A stretch of 64,000 nt of DNA from Eubacteriales bacterium (lineage in GTDB: Bacteria; Bacillota; Clostridia; Lachnospirales; Lachnospiraceae), in assembly GCA_030526265.1 (NCBI GenBank), contig JAUNDE010000006.1, positions 1 through 64,000 of the forward strand, read 5' to 3'. The notes below the pieces were generated by a model. It had not been told where the DNA came from, searched no databases, and worked only from the letters and a program-made list of their open reading frames with translations. Position numbers and translations under genes: made by a program. Numbering within the stretch: position 1 is the stretch's first letter; each line of letters opens with the position of its first letter. This document shows, piece after piece, positions 8,955 to 17,370 of the stretch.

Positions 8955-8988
8955 GTAACAGGAAAATCCTCTGGAATCTCCCTGTTAC
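8955..8988 (+). promoter_or_regulatory. Inverted repeat in the cstA upstream region
   Basis: GTAACAGG (8955-8962) and CCTGTTAC (8981-8988) form an 8-bp stem with an 18-base loop. No T-run follows. The rest of the gap (8989-9157) is AT-rich and holds possible promoter pieces, for example TTGTTT at 9043 and TAAAAC at 9066 with 17-base spacing, and an RBS AAAGGAAGAG before cstA. No conserved riboswitch is recognisable. Confidence 0.35.
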
Positions 8989-9157
8989 ATAAAATACACA
9001 AAAAAACAGAGAATTTTTCGTCAAATCTGTATAAATATAATCTTGTTTTTTTGCGGGAATGGGTGTAAAACATATACGTTCTTTTAAAATATTACTGCGA
9101 TAAAGCGGTAAAATGAAAATGAACAGGATTTTATAACAAAAGAAAGGAAGAGATATT

Positions 9158-10855
9158 ATGAGTGGAATTTTGATGATGGTGATCGCCATCGTAGTTCTGG
9201 GTGGCGCTTACCTTCTGTATGGACGTTACCTTCAGAACAAATGGGGAATTGATCCCGATGCAAAGACTCCTGCTTATGAAATGGAAGATGGAGTCGATTA
9301 TGTCCCGGCTGACACAAACGTCGTGTTTGGTCATCAGTTCGCATCCATTGCAGGTGCAGGCCCGATCAACGGACCGATCCAGGCTGCCATGTTTGGATGG
9401 CTTCCGGTTATGCTGTGGATTCTTGTCGGAGGTGTGTTCTTTGGAGCTGTGCAGGATTTTGCTGCCATGTATGCATCCGTAAAGAACAAAGGACGTACGA
9501 TCGGATACATAATCGAAGAATATATTGGTAAACTTGGAAAGAAGCTGTTCCTGCTGTTTTGCTGGCTGTTCTGTATTCTTGTAATCGCAGCATTTGCAGA
9601 CGTGGTCGCAGGTACGTTCAATGGATTTGCTGTTGATGAAGCCGGTGTTGTTTCAAAGATCGCTGCAAATGGTGCGGTTGCGACAACATCTATGTTATTT
9701 ATTGTCGAGGCTATCGCACTTGGTATGATTCTGAAATATGCAAAGTTTAATAAATGGGTGAACACAGCTATTGCGATCGTAATGCTTGTTGCTGCAGTTG
9801 CACTTGGTCTGAGATTCCCTGTTTATATGGAGCGTGGAACATGGCATCTTATTATCTTTGCTTACATCATGATCGCCTGTGTTGTTCCTGTATGGGCACT
9901 TCTTCAGCCTCGTGATTACCTGAACAGTTATCTTCTGATCTTCATGATCGTTGGCGCTGTTGTCGGCGTGTTTGTTGCAAATCCGGCATGTAATCTGGAA
10001 GCATTTAATGGATTTAATGTGGACGGACAGTACCTGTTCCCGATCCTGTTCGTAACGATCGCCTGCGGAGCTGTATCCGGATTTCATTCGCTTGTATCTT
10101 CCGGTACTGCCTCCAAACAGGTGAAAAGCGAAAAGAGCATGCTGCCGGTATCATTCGGTGCAATGCTTATGGAAAGTATGCTTGCAATCATCGCATTGAT
10201 CGCAGTTGCATCTTTCGGAAAGGGCGAAGCTGCGGCAATGGGACTTACGACACAGCCACAGATTTTTGCCGGAGCGATTGCAAATTTCCTGTCGGTTGCA
10301 GGTCTTCCTCATGAGCTTGTATTCACACTGATCAATCTGGCTGTTTCAGCATTTGCGCTGACGTCGCTTGATTCCGTAGCTCGTGTTGGACGTCTGTCTT
10401 TCCAGGAATTCTTCATGGATGATGAAATGGACGAAAAGAATATGAGCCCATTCTTAAAAGTCGTAACAAATAAATATTTTGCAACAGCGATCACACTTCT
10501 GCTTGCATATTTGCTCGCGAAGGTAGGATACGCTGAGATCTGGCCGCTGTTCGGATCTGCCAACCAGCTGCTGTCAGTGCTTGCTCTTGTTGCATGTGCT
10601 GTATTCCTGAAAAAGACAAAACGTCAGGGATGCATGCTCTGGATCCCGATGGCATTCATGATGGCTGTTACATTTACAGCACTTTCCATGACGATCGTGA
10701 AGCTGTCAGGAGCATTCATGACAACAGGGCTCAGCCTTGGAAATACACTTCAGCTGATCTTCGCTGTTCTGCTTCTGATCCTTGGTGTGATCGTTGCGGT
10801 TCAGGGCGTGAAGAAGCTTCTGGAGAAATCAGAAGGCGAAAAAGCTGCCGCATAA
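9158..10855 (+). CDS. cstA: CstA-family carbon starvation protein, peptide/pyruvate transporter
   Basis: A 565-residue polytopic membrane protein with about 15 hydrophobic segments. The family block GHQFASIAGAGPINGP follows the first membrane region, and later segments (ALTSLDSVARVGRL, GSANQLL) are also typical. CstA proteins import peptides or pyruvate, often under carbon limitation. It is a single-gene unit: a 377-base upstream gap with repeats precedes it and a strong terminator follows. Codon use is fairly biased, suggesting good expression. Confidence 0.92.
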   Translation: MSGILMMVIAIVVLGGAYLLYGRYLQNKWGIDPDAKTPAYEMEDGVDYVPADTNVVFGHQFASIAGAGPINGPIQAAMFGWLPVMLWILVGGVFFGAVQDFAAMYASVKNKGRTIGYIIEEYIGKLGKKLFLLFCWLFCILVIAAFADVVAGTFNGFAVDEAGVVSKIAANGAVATTSMLFIVEAIALGMILKYAKFNKWVNTAIAIVMLVAAVALGLRFPVYMERGTWHLIIFAYIMIACVVPVWALLQPRDYLNSYLLIFMIVGAVVGVFVANPACNLEAFNGFNVDGQYLFPILFVTIACGAVSGFHSLVSSGTASKQVKSEKSMLPVSFGAMLMESMLAIIALIAVASFGKGEAAAMGLTTQPQIFAGAIANFLSVAGLPHELVFTLINLAVSAFALTSLDSVARVGRLSFQEFFMDDEMDEKNMSPFLKVVTNKYFATAITLLLAYLLAKVGYAEIWPLFGSANQLLSVLALVACAVFLKKTKRQGCMLWIPMAFMMAVTFTALSMTIVKLSGAFMTTGLSLGNTLQLIFAVLLLILGVIVAVQGVKKLLEKSEGEKAAA

Positions 10856-10862
10856 GAAAAAG

Positions 10863-10900
10863 GAAACAGGACATATCGGTCATGATATGTCCTGTTTCTT
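10863..10900 (+). terminator. Terminator after cstA
   Basis: GAAACAGGACATATC (10863-10877) and GATATGTCCTGTTTC (10884-10898) form a perfect 15-bp stem with a 6-base loop. The T-run is short on the + strand. Confidence 0.8.
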
Positions 10901-11007
10901 ACTGTCTGGCGTCTAAAGACCCCCTTCGTCCGGAAATCGCAGAGCATCCGGAAGGTTTTGAAGCAGAAAAATGGTGAAAATATGCAGTTTTAACAAAGAA
11001 GTTAATA

Positions 11008-11036
11008 TTGTTAAGAGGCGGGGAATTGTGTATAAT
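11008..11036 (+). promoter_or_regulatory. Promoter of the HD-hydrolase gene
   Basis: TTGTTA (11008-11013) and TATAAT (11031-11036) have a 17-base spacer. The -35 lies inside an inverted repeat TTAACAA (10990-10996) / TTGTTAA (11008-11014), a possible operator. Confidence 0.7.
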
Positions 11037-11093
11037 AGATTAGTAATGGCTGATTATCTTGTTTTTTGATATACCGAATATGAGGAGAAATGC

Positions 11094-11618
11094 ATGGGAA
11101 ATATTTTGTTTGATGCTGAAAAGGTGCGCCTTGCGCAGATAGGGAAGCTTCGTGTACTGGGAGAACCGGTGTATGGTTCGGATATTTTTCGACAGGCACG
11201 CACCCAGGAACATCATAAACACACAACGGTTGCCTTGCACAGTGAGCGAGTAGCGGCAATGTGTCTTCATCTGGCAGATCATCTGGGAATGACGATAGAT
11301 GAAGAACAGGTCGTTCTGGCAGCACTTAGCCATGATCTTGGCATCATTGGAAGATATGAGAAATTCAGAAGTGAGATGGAGACTTATTTGAAACATCCGG
11401 ATGAGTCTGTTGATATCGCAAAGGAACTTCTCGGAGAAAAGTACAGTGATACAATGGAAGATATGATCCGCTATCATATGTGGCCGATCTCAGAGCAGGC
11501 ACCGGAGACAAAAGAAGGATTTCTCATCATGATCGCAGATAAGATCTGTGCGATTCAGGAGGCAGGGTATTCCCTTAACCATATCAGAAAACAGTTATAT
11601 GCCTGGATGGTTGGATAG
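11094..11618 (+). CDS. HD-domain phosphohydrolase
   Basis: A 174-residue soluble protein with an HD domain: an early HHKHTTVALHSERV block, the SHDLG metal-binding His-Asp pair near residue 80, and later conserved histidines (IRYHMWP). HD proteins hydrolyse nucleotides or cyclic nucleotides with divalent metals. The sequence alone does not tell the substrate. It has its own promoter at 11008 and RBS GAGGAG. The CorA gene follows after 37 bases and may be co-transcribed. Confidence 0.8.
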   Translation: MGNILFDAEKVRLAQIGKLRVLGEPVYGSDIFRQARTQEHHKHTTVALHSERVAAMCLHLADHLGMTIDEEQVVLAALSHDLGIIGRYEKFRSEMETYLKHPDESVDIAKELLGEKYSDTMEDMIRYHMWPISEQAPETKEGFLIMIADKICAIQEAGYSLNHIRKQLYAWMVG

Positions 11619-11655
11619 AGGTACGACAATATACAGAGAAAAGAGATGTTGATAA

Positions 11656-12669
11656 ATGGCAATCAGTGTATTTACTTTGAAAAATTCAATTGTACAGTCT
11701 TCAGTAGAAGAATATGTTGCCTACCGGGATGAACTGAAAGAACAGAAAAGATTATTAAAGCAGGGAACAGACCCTGAACAGGCATTATCTCAAAAGCAGA
11801 GTGTGAAACAGAAAAAAGAAAATCGCACGGTATTTGTCACATCGATAGATACAGCCGCAGAAGCGCTGCGCCTTGCCGGGATTTCATATGAAGGCCGGCT
11901 TGACCTGAAAGACATAGAGTTCTGTAAAGCTGAGGCGCTTCAGGAATGTATCATGGGAAACCTGCATATTCCGAAGCTGAACGATGTGTTGGGCGAGAAG
12001 ATCAAGATGTCCTTTTTCGTCAATCGCAAAAACATTGTGCTTGTTGATGACAGCGGATTTGCGCTTAAGATCATTCGGAGAATTATCTCAAGCAGAACAA
12101 AACCGGGACAGAGCAGAGAAAAGTTTCTGTATAATTTCTTTGCCAGATTTATGGACAAAGATCTTGAGAACCTTGGACGCTATTCGCGAAGGATCATGCG
12201 CATTGAAGAAGAAGTCGCAAAAGATGATCTGGATGAAGTAACGGAGACGATCGCTCAGATTCGCAAAGAACTGCTTGTCCTCAGAGAGTACTATGATGAA
12301 CTTCGTGACCTTGGAAAACAGCTGGAGGAAAATGAGAACCAGTTTTTCTCGGGGAAGAATCTGGTCTACTTTGGTATCGTTTCAGACCGCGCGGACCGTC
12401 TGATGGGTCGTACGATGTATCTTCTGGATTATGTTGCGCAGGTACGGGAGACTTATCAGGGCATTGTGGCAGAACAGCAGAATGATAACATGCGCTTCCT
12501 CACTGTTATATCAACGATTTTCTACCCGCTTACATTGATCACCGGATGGTATGGAATGAACTTTAAGAATATGCCGGAACTGGCGAATGGATATCCGTTT
12601 GTGATCGGACTCAGTATTGTTGTTGTTATTATTATTATAGGAATATGTAAAAAGAGAAAGATTTTTTAG
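11656..12669 (+). CDS. corA: CorA-family divalent metal ion channel
   Basis: A 337-residue protein with a large cytoplasmic N-terminal domain, a long charged helix (about 180-260) and two C-terminal membrane segments. The family signature WYGMNF with the GMN filter lies between them, followed by a polar loop (KNMPEL) and the last segment ending in basic residues. CorA channels take up magnesium, or cobalt/nickel in some members. Only 10 bases separate it from the MATE gene. Confidence 0.92.
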   Translation: MAISVFTLKNSIVQSSVEEYVAYRDELKEQKRLLKQGTDPEQALSQKQSVKQKKENRTVFVTSIDTAAEALRLAGISYEGRLDLKDIEFCKAEALQECIMGNLHIPKLNDVLGEKIKMSFFVNRKNIVLVDDSGFALKIIRRIISSRTKPGQSREKFLYNFFARFMDKDLENLGRYSRRIMRIEEEVAKDDLDEVTETIAQIRKELLVLREYYDELRDLGKQLEENENQFFSGKNLVYFGIVSDRADRLMGRTMYLLDYVAQVRETYQGIVAEQQNDNMRFLTVISTIFYPLTLITGWYGMNFKNMPELANGYPFVIGLSIVVVIIIIGICKKRKIF

Positions 12670-12679
12670 GAAGCCGGAA

Positions 12680-14023
12680 ATGAATGATTTTTCAAAAGGA
12701 AAAGTTTGGAGAAATATTATTGCACAGGCTGCGCCGCTCACTGTGGCACAGCTTGTGCAACTTTTTTATAATATTGTAGACAGAATTTATATTGGACATT
12801 TGCCGGGCACAGATCACATGGCACTTACAGGAATTGGACTTACGTTTCCTGTGATAACACTGATCGCAGCGTTTACGAACCTCTTTGGGATGGGAGGAAC
12901 TCCTCTTTTTTCGATCGCAAGAGGGGAGCGGAACGAAGCGAAGGCGGAGCAGATTATGGGAAACGTGTGCTCGCTCATCATCACGACATCGTTTTTTATA
13001 TTTGGTGTTTGCTATCTGCTGAAAAGACCGATCCTCTATTTGTTTGGGGCAAGTGATGCATCTTATATGTATGCGGATGCATATCTCAGAATATATTTAT
13101 TTGGGACAGTATTTTCGATGCTGGCAACAGGGATGAACGGATTTATCAATGCACAGGGATTTCCTAAGATCGGGATGATCACGACGATAATCGGTGCAGT
13201 AATGAATCTGATTCTTGACCCGGTGTTTATTTTTGTGCTGGATATGGGGGTGTCGGGGGCTGCGGCGGCGACAGTGATCAGTCAGGCGGTTTCTGCGTTA
13301 TGGGTGATGCGTTTCCTGACCGGGAAGAAAACACTGCTTAGGATTCGAAAGAAAAATCTGAAAATCAACTGGAAGCTTGCATGCTCGATCATGGGCCTGG
13401 GATTGTCCGGATTCATTGTGCAGGCGACAAACTGTCTTGTTCAGATTGTCTGTAATATCAGATTACAGACGTACGGAGGAGATCTGTATGTTGGCATTAT
13501 GACAGTATTGAATTCGGTCAGAGAAGTGTTGAGTCTTCCGGTTTATGGGCTGACGAGTGGATGTCAGCCGGTACTTGGGTTTAATTACGGAGCAAAAGAG
13601 TACGGGAGAGTGAAGGCGGGCATCCGATTTACAGCAGGTATAGGAATCCTATATACATTCCTTGCGTGGGTATTTGTGATGATGAGTCCTCATTTTCTTA
13701 TTTCGATCTTTACAAATGATAAAAATATGATCTTATATGGAAGTCATGCGCTTCAGAGCTACTTTTTCGGATTCTGCTTCATGGCATTTCAATTTGTGGG
13801 GCAATGTACATTTCAGTCACTTGGTTATGCGAGGAGAGCGATCTGCTTCTCTCTGCTGAGAAAAGTGGTGATTGTCGTACCCCTGACATGGATCCTTCCG
13901 GTGTGCGGGATGGGGGTAAATGGCGTTTTTGCGGCGGAGCCACTTTCGAATTTTATAGGAGGTCTTGCGTGCTTCTGTACGATGTGGATGACTGTTTACA
14001 GGAAGATCGGAGACGGCAACTGA
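12680..14023 (+). CDS. MATE-family efflux transporter
   Basis: A 447-residue protein with about 12 membrane segments in two homologous halves. The N-terminal block (APLTVAQLVQLFYNIVDRIYIG) and the loop G-x-N-G-F-I-N-A-Q-G are characteristic of the DinF/NorM superfamily. MATE pumps export cationic drugs or other small molecules using sodium or proton gradients. The substrate cannot be told. It follows corA closely and probably shares its transcript. Confidence 0.92.
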   Translation: MNDFSKGKVWRNIIAQAAPLTVAQLVQLFYNIVDRIYIGHLPGTDHMALTGIGLTFPVITLIAAFTNLFGMGGTPLFSIARGERNEAKAEQIMGNVCSLIITTSFFIFGVCYLLKRPILYLFGASDASYMYADAYLRIYLFGTVFSMLATGMNGFINAQGFPKIGMITTIIGAVMNLILDPVFIFVLDMGVSGAAAATVISQAVSALWVMRFLTGKKTLLRIRKKNLKINWKLACSIMGLGLSGFIVQATNCLVQIVCNIRLQTYGGDLYVGIMTVLNSVREVLSLPVYGLTSGCQPVLGFNYGAKEYGRVKAGIRFTAGIGILYTFLAWVFVMMSPHFLISIFTNDKNMILYGSHALQSYFFGFCFMAFQFVGQCTFQSLGYARRAICFSLLRKVVIVVPLTWILPVCGMGVNGVFAAEPLSNFIGGLACFCTMWMTVYRKIGDGN

Positions 14024-14097
14024 TGAAATAATAAAGCACAATGTGAAAAAAGAAACGAAAACTTACTGGATTTGTGACAAAAATCGTATGTATCTGA

Positions 14098-14126
14098 TTG
14101 ACTTTTTTGGGTATTATTGTTATAAT
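14098..14126 (+). promoter_or_regulatory. Strong promoter of the TSUP-like gene
   Basis: TTGACT (14098-14103) and a perfect TATAAT (14121-14126) with a 17-base spacer. The strong RBS AAAGGAGGAG follows before the ATG at 14200. Confidence 0.85.
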
Positions 14127-14199
14127 TCTCACATGGTAGATATATCGGGGGATACTACTTGTTTCTATTTTATTATTTATCCTAAAGGAGGAGAAAAAT

Positions 14200-15090
14200 A
14201 TGTTATTAGCACTTCAAATTTTATTCGGTGTTTTAGTAGCGGGAACCGGAATTGGACTCATTGGTGACATTGCTAAGAATCGTATGGATGATTTGAAAAA
14301 CGCATCTGGAAAAGCATGGGCAGCTGGTTTTACAGTTGGTATCATTGCTAACTTCCTTGATACTCTTGGATGTGGATCTTATGCACCATCAACATTCATG
14401 TACAAACTTTTCAATCAGATGGATGATATTGACATCCCTGGTACATTGAACGTTGGTGATACATTCCCGGTTATCTTTGAGGCGTTCATCTTCACGGCTT
14501 CTGTAGAATGTGATCCTATGTTCCTCTGGATCATGTACGCTTGTGCAGCAGCAGGTTCATTCGGATTTGCTACAATCGTTACAAAATGGCCACGTAACAA
14601 GATCAGATACGCTATGGGAACATGTATGATTCTTCTTTCTGTTGTTATGATTTGCAAGAACACAGGAATTGGTCCTTTCGGAACAGTTGGAACTCTTACA
14701 GGTCTGACAGGATGGAAACTTATCGTAGCTGCAGCTCTTAACGTACTTTGGGGAGCACTTATGGATATCGGATTTGGTCTCTATGCTCCATGTATGGCTA
14801 CATGTCTGTTACTTGGTGTTGACGCAGGTGCCTGCTTCCCTGTATTCATGGGATCTTGTGCAGTACTTATGCCAGCATGTTCCATCGAGTTCATCAAAAC
14901 ACACAGATACGACGTACCACATACACTTGGTAACGCAATCGGCGGATGTATTGGTGTATTCATCGCTTGGAAATTCGTAACATCATTGCCAATGTTCTGG
15001 TTGATCAACCTTATCTGTGTAGTTCTTCTTTGGACATCATTCTCATTGATCAACGCAGCAAACAAAGACAAAAAAGCTGGTATTGCTTAA
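14200..15090 (+). CDS. TSUP-like (TauE/SafE-type) membrane permease
   Basis: A 296-residue membrane protein with about eight segments arranged as two similar halves: a loop GCGSYAPSTFMYK in the first half recurs as GFGLYAPCMATCL in the second. This internal repeat and size resemble the TSUP/TauE-SafE permeases, which carry sulfur-containing or other small anions. The assignment is by general resemblance. The gene stands alone with a near-consensus promoter, strong RBS and strong terminator, and its codon use (CTT, GTT, TCT, ACA rich) is that of highly expressed genes of the window. Confidence 0.6.
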   Translation: MLLALQILFGVLVAGTGIGLIGDIAKNRMDDLKNASGKAWAAGFTVGIIANFLDTLGCGSYAPSTFMYKLFNQMDDIDIPGTLNVGDTFPVIFEAFIFTASVECDPMFLWIMYACAAAGSFGFATIVTKWPRNKIRYAMGTCMILLSVVMICKNTGIGPFGTVGTLTGLTGWKLIVAAALNVLWGALMDIGFGLYAPCMATCLLLGVDAGACFPVFMGSCAVLMPACSIEFIKTHRYDVPHTLGNAIGGCIGVFIAWKFVTSLPMFWLINLICVVLLWTSFSLINAANKDKKAGIA

Positions 15091-15127
15091 TTTATACTAC
15101 ATATAACGGCCAGTTGGCCGCCCCGAA

Positions 15128-15161
15128 AATGGCTGCCCGTGTGGGCAGCCATTACTTTTTT
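15128..15161 (+). terminator. Terminator after TSUP-like gene
   Basis: AATGGCTGCCC (15128-15138) and GGGCAGCCATT (15143-15153) form a perfect 11-bp stem with a 4-base loop, then ACTTTTTT. Confidence 0.92.
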
Positions 15162-15178
15162 GTATAGGAGTTTATAAT

Positions 15179-15721
15179 ATGTTCGTAAATGAATATGTAA
15201 TGAATCGAAAACGTTTTGACAGATGGACAACACCGAAGTTCTGGAAAGTGAAACCAGGATTTTATATTTATCTGGGACTGTTTATTGCAGGAGTTTTTGG
15301 ATGGATCTATTTTGATATGGTAGATGCACCGAGAAGATGGCAGACAGTAGGTGCGTTTCTTACGTTTGTCGCTGTATACAGAGGAGTGTTTTTCCAGTGG
15401 ATGCGGGCAGACAAGATGTTTCGCGTGACAAGACAGAAGTATTTTGATGAAAAGGACTGGACTTGTAAAGTAAAGGTAGACGACAATAAAGTTTACTTAT
15501 ATATAAATGGAAAGTTTAACAACAGTGTTGAGTGGAAAGAGGTTGTCAGGTTCGAGGAAGCGAAAACATACTTCAGACTCGGAACGGATGAGTTCAGAGA
15601 AGGTGTTATGCTTGACAAGGAAAGCTTCATAAAAGGAGACTGTGACAGTTTCAGACAGTGGGTGCTTGACACACATCCGGAAGTGCCATATGGACCGGTA
15701 GATCCGATGTGGGACTGGTAA
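15179..15721 (+). CDS. YcxB-like membrane protein of unknown function
   Basis: A 180-residue protein with two membrane segments (about 28-45 and 56-75) followed by a soluble C-terminal domain containing NSVEWKEVVRFEEAKTYFRL. A hydrophobic pair followed by such a W-x-x-(V/I) strand domain is typical of YcxB-like proteins, which have no established function. The gene starts just after the preceding terminator with RBS TAGGAG and is followed by another terminator, so it may be a read-through or weakly expressed unit. Confidence 0.6.
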   Translation: MFVNEYVMNRKRFDRWTTPKFWKVKPGFYIYLGLFIAGVFGWIYFDMVDAPRRWQTVGAFLTFVAVYRGVFFQWMRADKMFRVTRQKYFDEKDWTCKVKVDDNKVYLYINGKFNNSVEWKEVVRFEEAKTYFRLGTDEFREGVMLDKESFIKGDCDSFRQWVLDTHPEVPYGPVDPMWDW

Positions 15722-15750
15722 AATGGAAAATAATACAGAATGTAAGATAT

Positions 15751-15783
15751 AAAGGTGATTTTCCTGTAGTGAGAATCACCTTT
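15751..15783 (+). terminator. Terminator after YcxB-like gene
   Basis: AAAGGTGATT (15751-15760) pairs perfectly with AATCACCTTT (15774-15783); a T-rich stretch follows. Confidence 0.75.
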
Positions 15784-15879
15784 CCTTTGTCTTTAGCGCT
15801 TTCATGTGATATACTGACGAAGATAATGAAAATTTGAAAGAAAACGTCACCAAATATGAATGGGACGAGAGAGGTATTT

Positions 15880-17349
15880 ATGAAAGAACGAGAACAATTC
15901 GGCACTCGGTTAGGCTTTATATTGGTATCAGCAGGATGTGCAGTAGGACTTGGAAATGTATGGAAGTTCCCGTATATATGCGGACAAAATGGAGGAGCAC
16001 TTTTTATTCTGATCTATCTTGGATTTTTATTTGCGCTCGGATATCCGATACTGGTTTGTGAGTTTTCGGTGGGAAGAGGTTCCGCATGTAATCCGGCACT
16101 TGCATATGGAAAATTAGAGCCTTCGGGATCGATCTGGCACTCATTTCGCTGGATTCCGATCATCGGAAATTATTGCCTGATGATGTTCTATACAATGGTA
16201 GGAGGCTGGATGCTTTACTATACGTATCTCAGTGGAACGAGGAGGCTGGAACAGAAGACGTCAGATGAGATCGCAGACGTATTCTCTGATATGCTGATGC
16301 AGCCAAAGACAATGGTCTTCTGGACGGTTCTTGCGATTGTCATTTCCTTCGCTGTCTGTATTATCGGACTTCAGAATGGAATCGAGAAGATCACGAAAGT
16401 CATGATGAGCCTTCTGCTTATTTTGATCGTTATTCTGGCAGCTCATTCTCTTGTTTTGCCAAATGCTATGGAAGGTGTGAAGTTTTATCTTGTTCCAAGT
16501 CTTGATGCGATCAAGGAGAGAGGCTGGGGAACGGTTATCTTTGATGCGATGACGCATGCATTCTTCACTCTGAGTATTGGTATGGGATCTATGGCAATCT
16601 TCGGAAGTTATCTGAACAAAGAGAGAAGCATTGGCGGTGAGGCAAGAAATGTAATCTGCCTTGATACATTTGTAGCGCTGATGGCAGGATTTATTATCAT
16701 CCCGGCATGTTTTGCATACGGAGTTGAGCCGGGGGCAGGCCCGTCGCTTTTGTTCATCACGCTTCCGAACATTTTCAATCACATGGCCGGCGGCAATTTC
16801 TGGGGCATGATCTTTTTTGTATTTATGTCTTTTGCGGCACTTTCCACGATCATCGCGGTGTTTGAGACGATCTTGTCTCTTTATATGGATCTGTTCGGAT
16901 GGAGCAGAAAAAAGGCGGTATTTGTAAACTTCTTCCTGATCACAGTACTGGCGATGCCTGCTGTGTTTGGATTCAGCATGCTCCCGGAAATCAGTTTCCT
17001 TGGAGAAGGTGCAACATTTATGGACCTCGAGGACTTCCTCGTATCGTATAACCTGCTTCCGCTCGGAAGTCTCATCTATGTTCTTTTCTGTACAAGAAAA
17101 AATGGATGGGGCTGGGACAATTTTATTCAGGAAGCGAACACAGGAAGCGGAATGAAATATTCAGAGAAATTCAGAGGATATATGACATATGTGCTCCCTG
17201 TGATCATTGCAGTTGTCTATCTGAAAGGCTACTATGATATGTTCTCATCAAGACCGACACCGATCTTTATCGGATGGATGATTTTTGCTCTTGGACTTAT
17301 GACATTTATCTTATATGTAGCATTTTATAACAGGAAGGAAAACAAGTAA
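15880..17349 (+). CDS. Neurotransmitter:sodium symporter (NSS) family transporter
   Basis: A 489-residue membrane protein with about 11-12 segments. The NSS signature is clear in the first segment (CAVGLGNVWKFPYICGQNGG), where unwound helix 1 binds sodium and substrate. Bacterial members import amino acids, often hydrophobic or aromatic ones, with sodium. The ATG at 15880 is preferred to an in-frame ATG at 15856 because GAGAGG lies five bases upstream. It is followed after 21 bases by the AAA+ gene. Confidence 0.9.
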   Translation: MKEREQFGTRLGFILVSAGCAVGLGNVWKFPYICGQNGGALFILIYLGFLFALGYPILVCEFSVGRGSACNPALAYGKLEPSGSIWHSFRWIPIIGNYCLMMFYTMVGGWMLYYTYLSGTRRLEQKTSDEIADVFSDMLMQPKTMVFWTVLAIVISFAVCIIGLQNGIEKITKVMMSLLLILIVILAAHSLVLPNAMEGVKFYLVPSLDAIKERGWGTVIFDAMTHAFFTLSIGMGSMAIFGSYLNKERSIGGEARNVICLDTFVALMAGFIIIPACFAYGVEPGAGPSLLFITLPNIFNHMAGGNFWGMIFFVFMSFAALSTIIAVFETILSLYMDLFGWSRKKAVFVNFFLITVLAMPAVFGFSMLPEISFLGEGATFMDLEDFLVSYNLLPLGSLIYVLFCTRKNGWGWDNFIQEANTGSGMKYSEKFRGYMTYVLPVIIAVVYLKGYYDMFSSRPTPIFIGWMIFALGLMTFILYVAFYNRKENK

Positions 17350-17370
17350 GAATAGAAAGAGGTAAGAACC

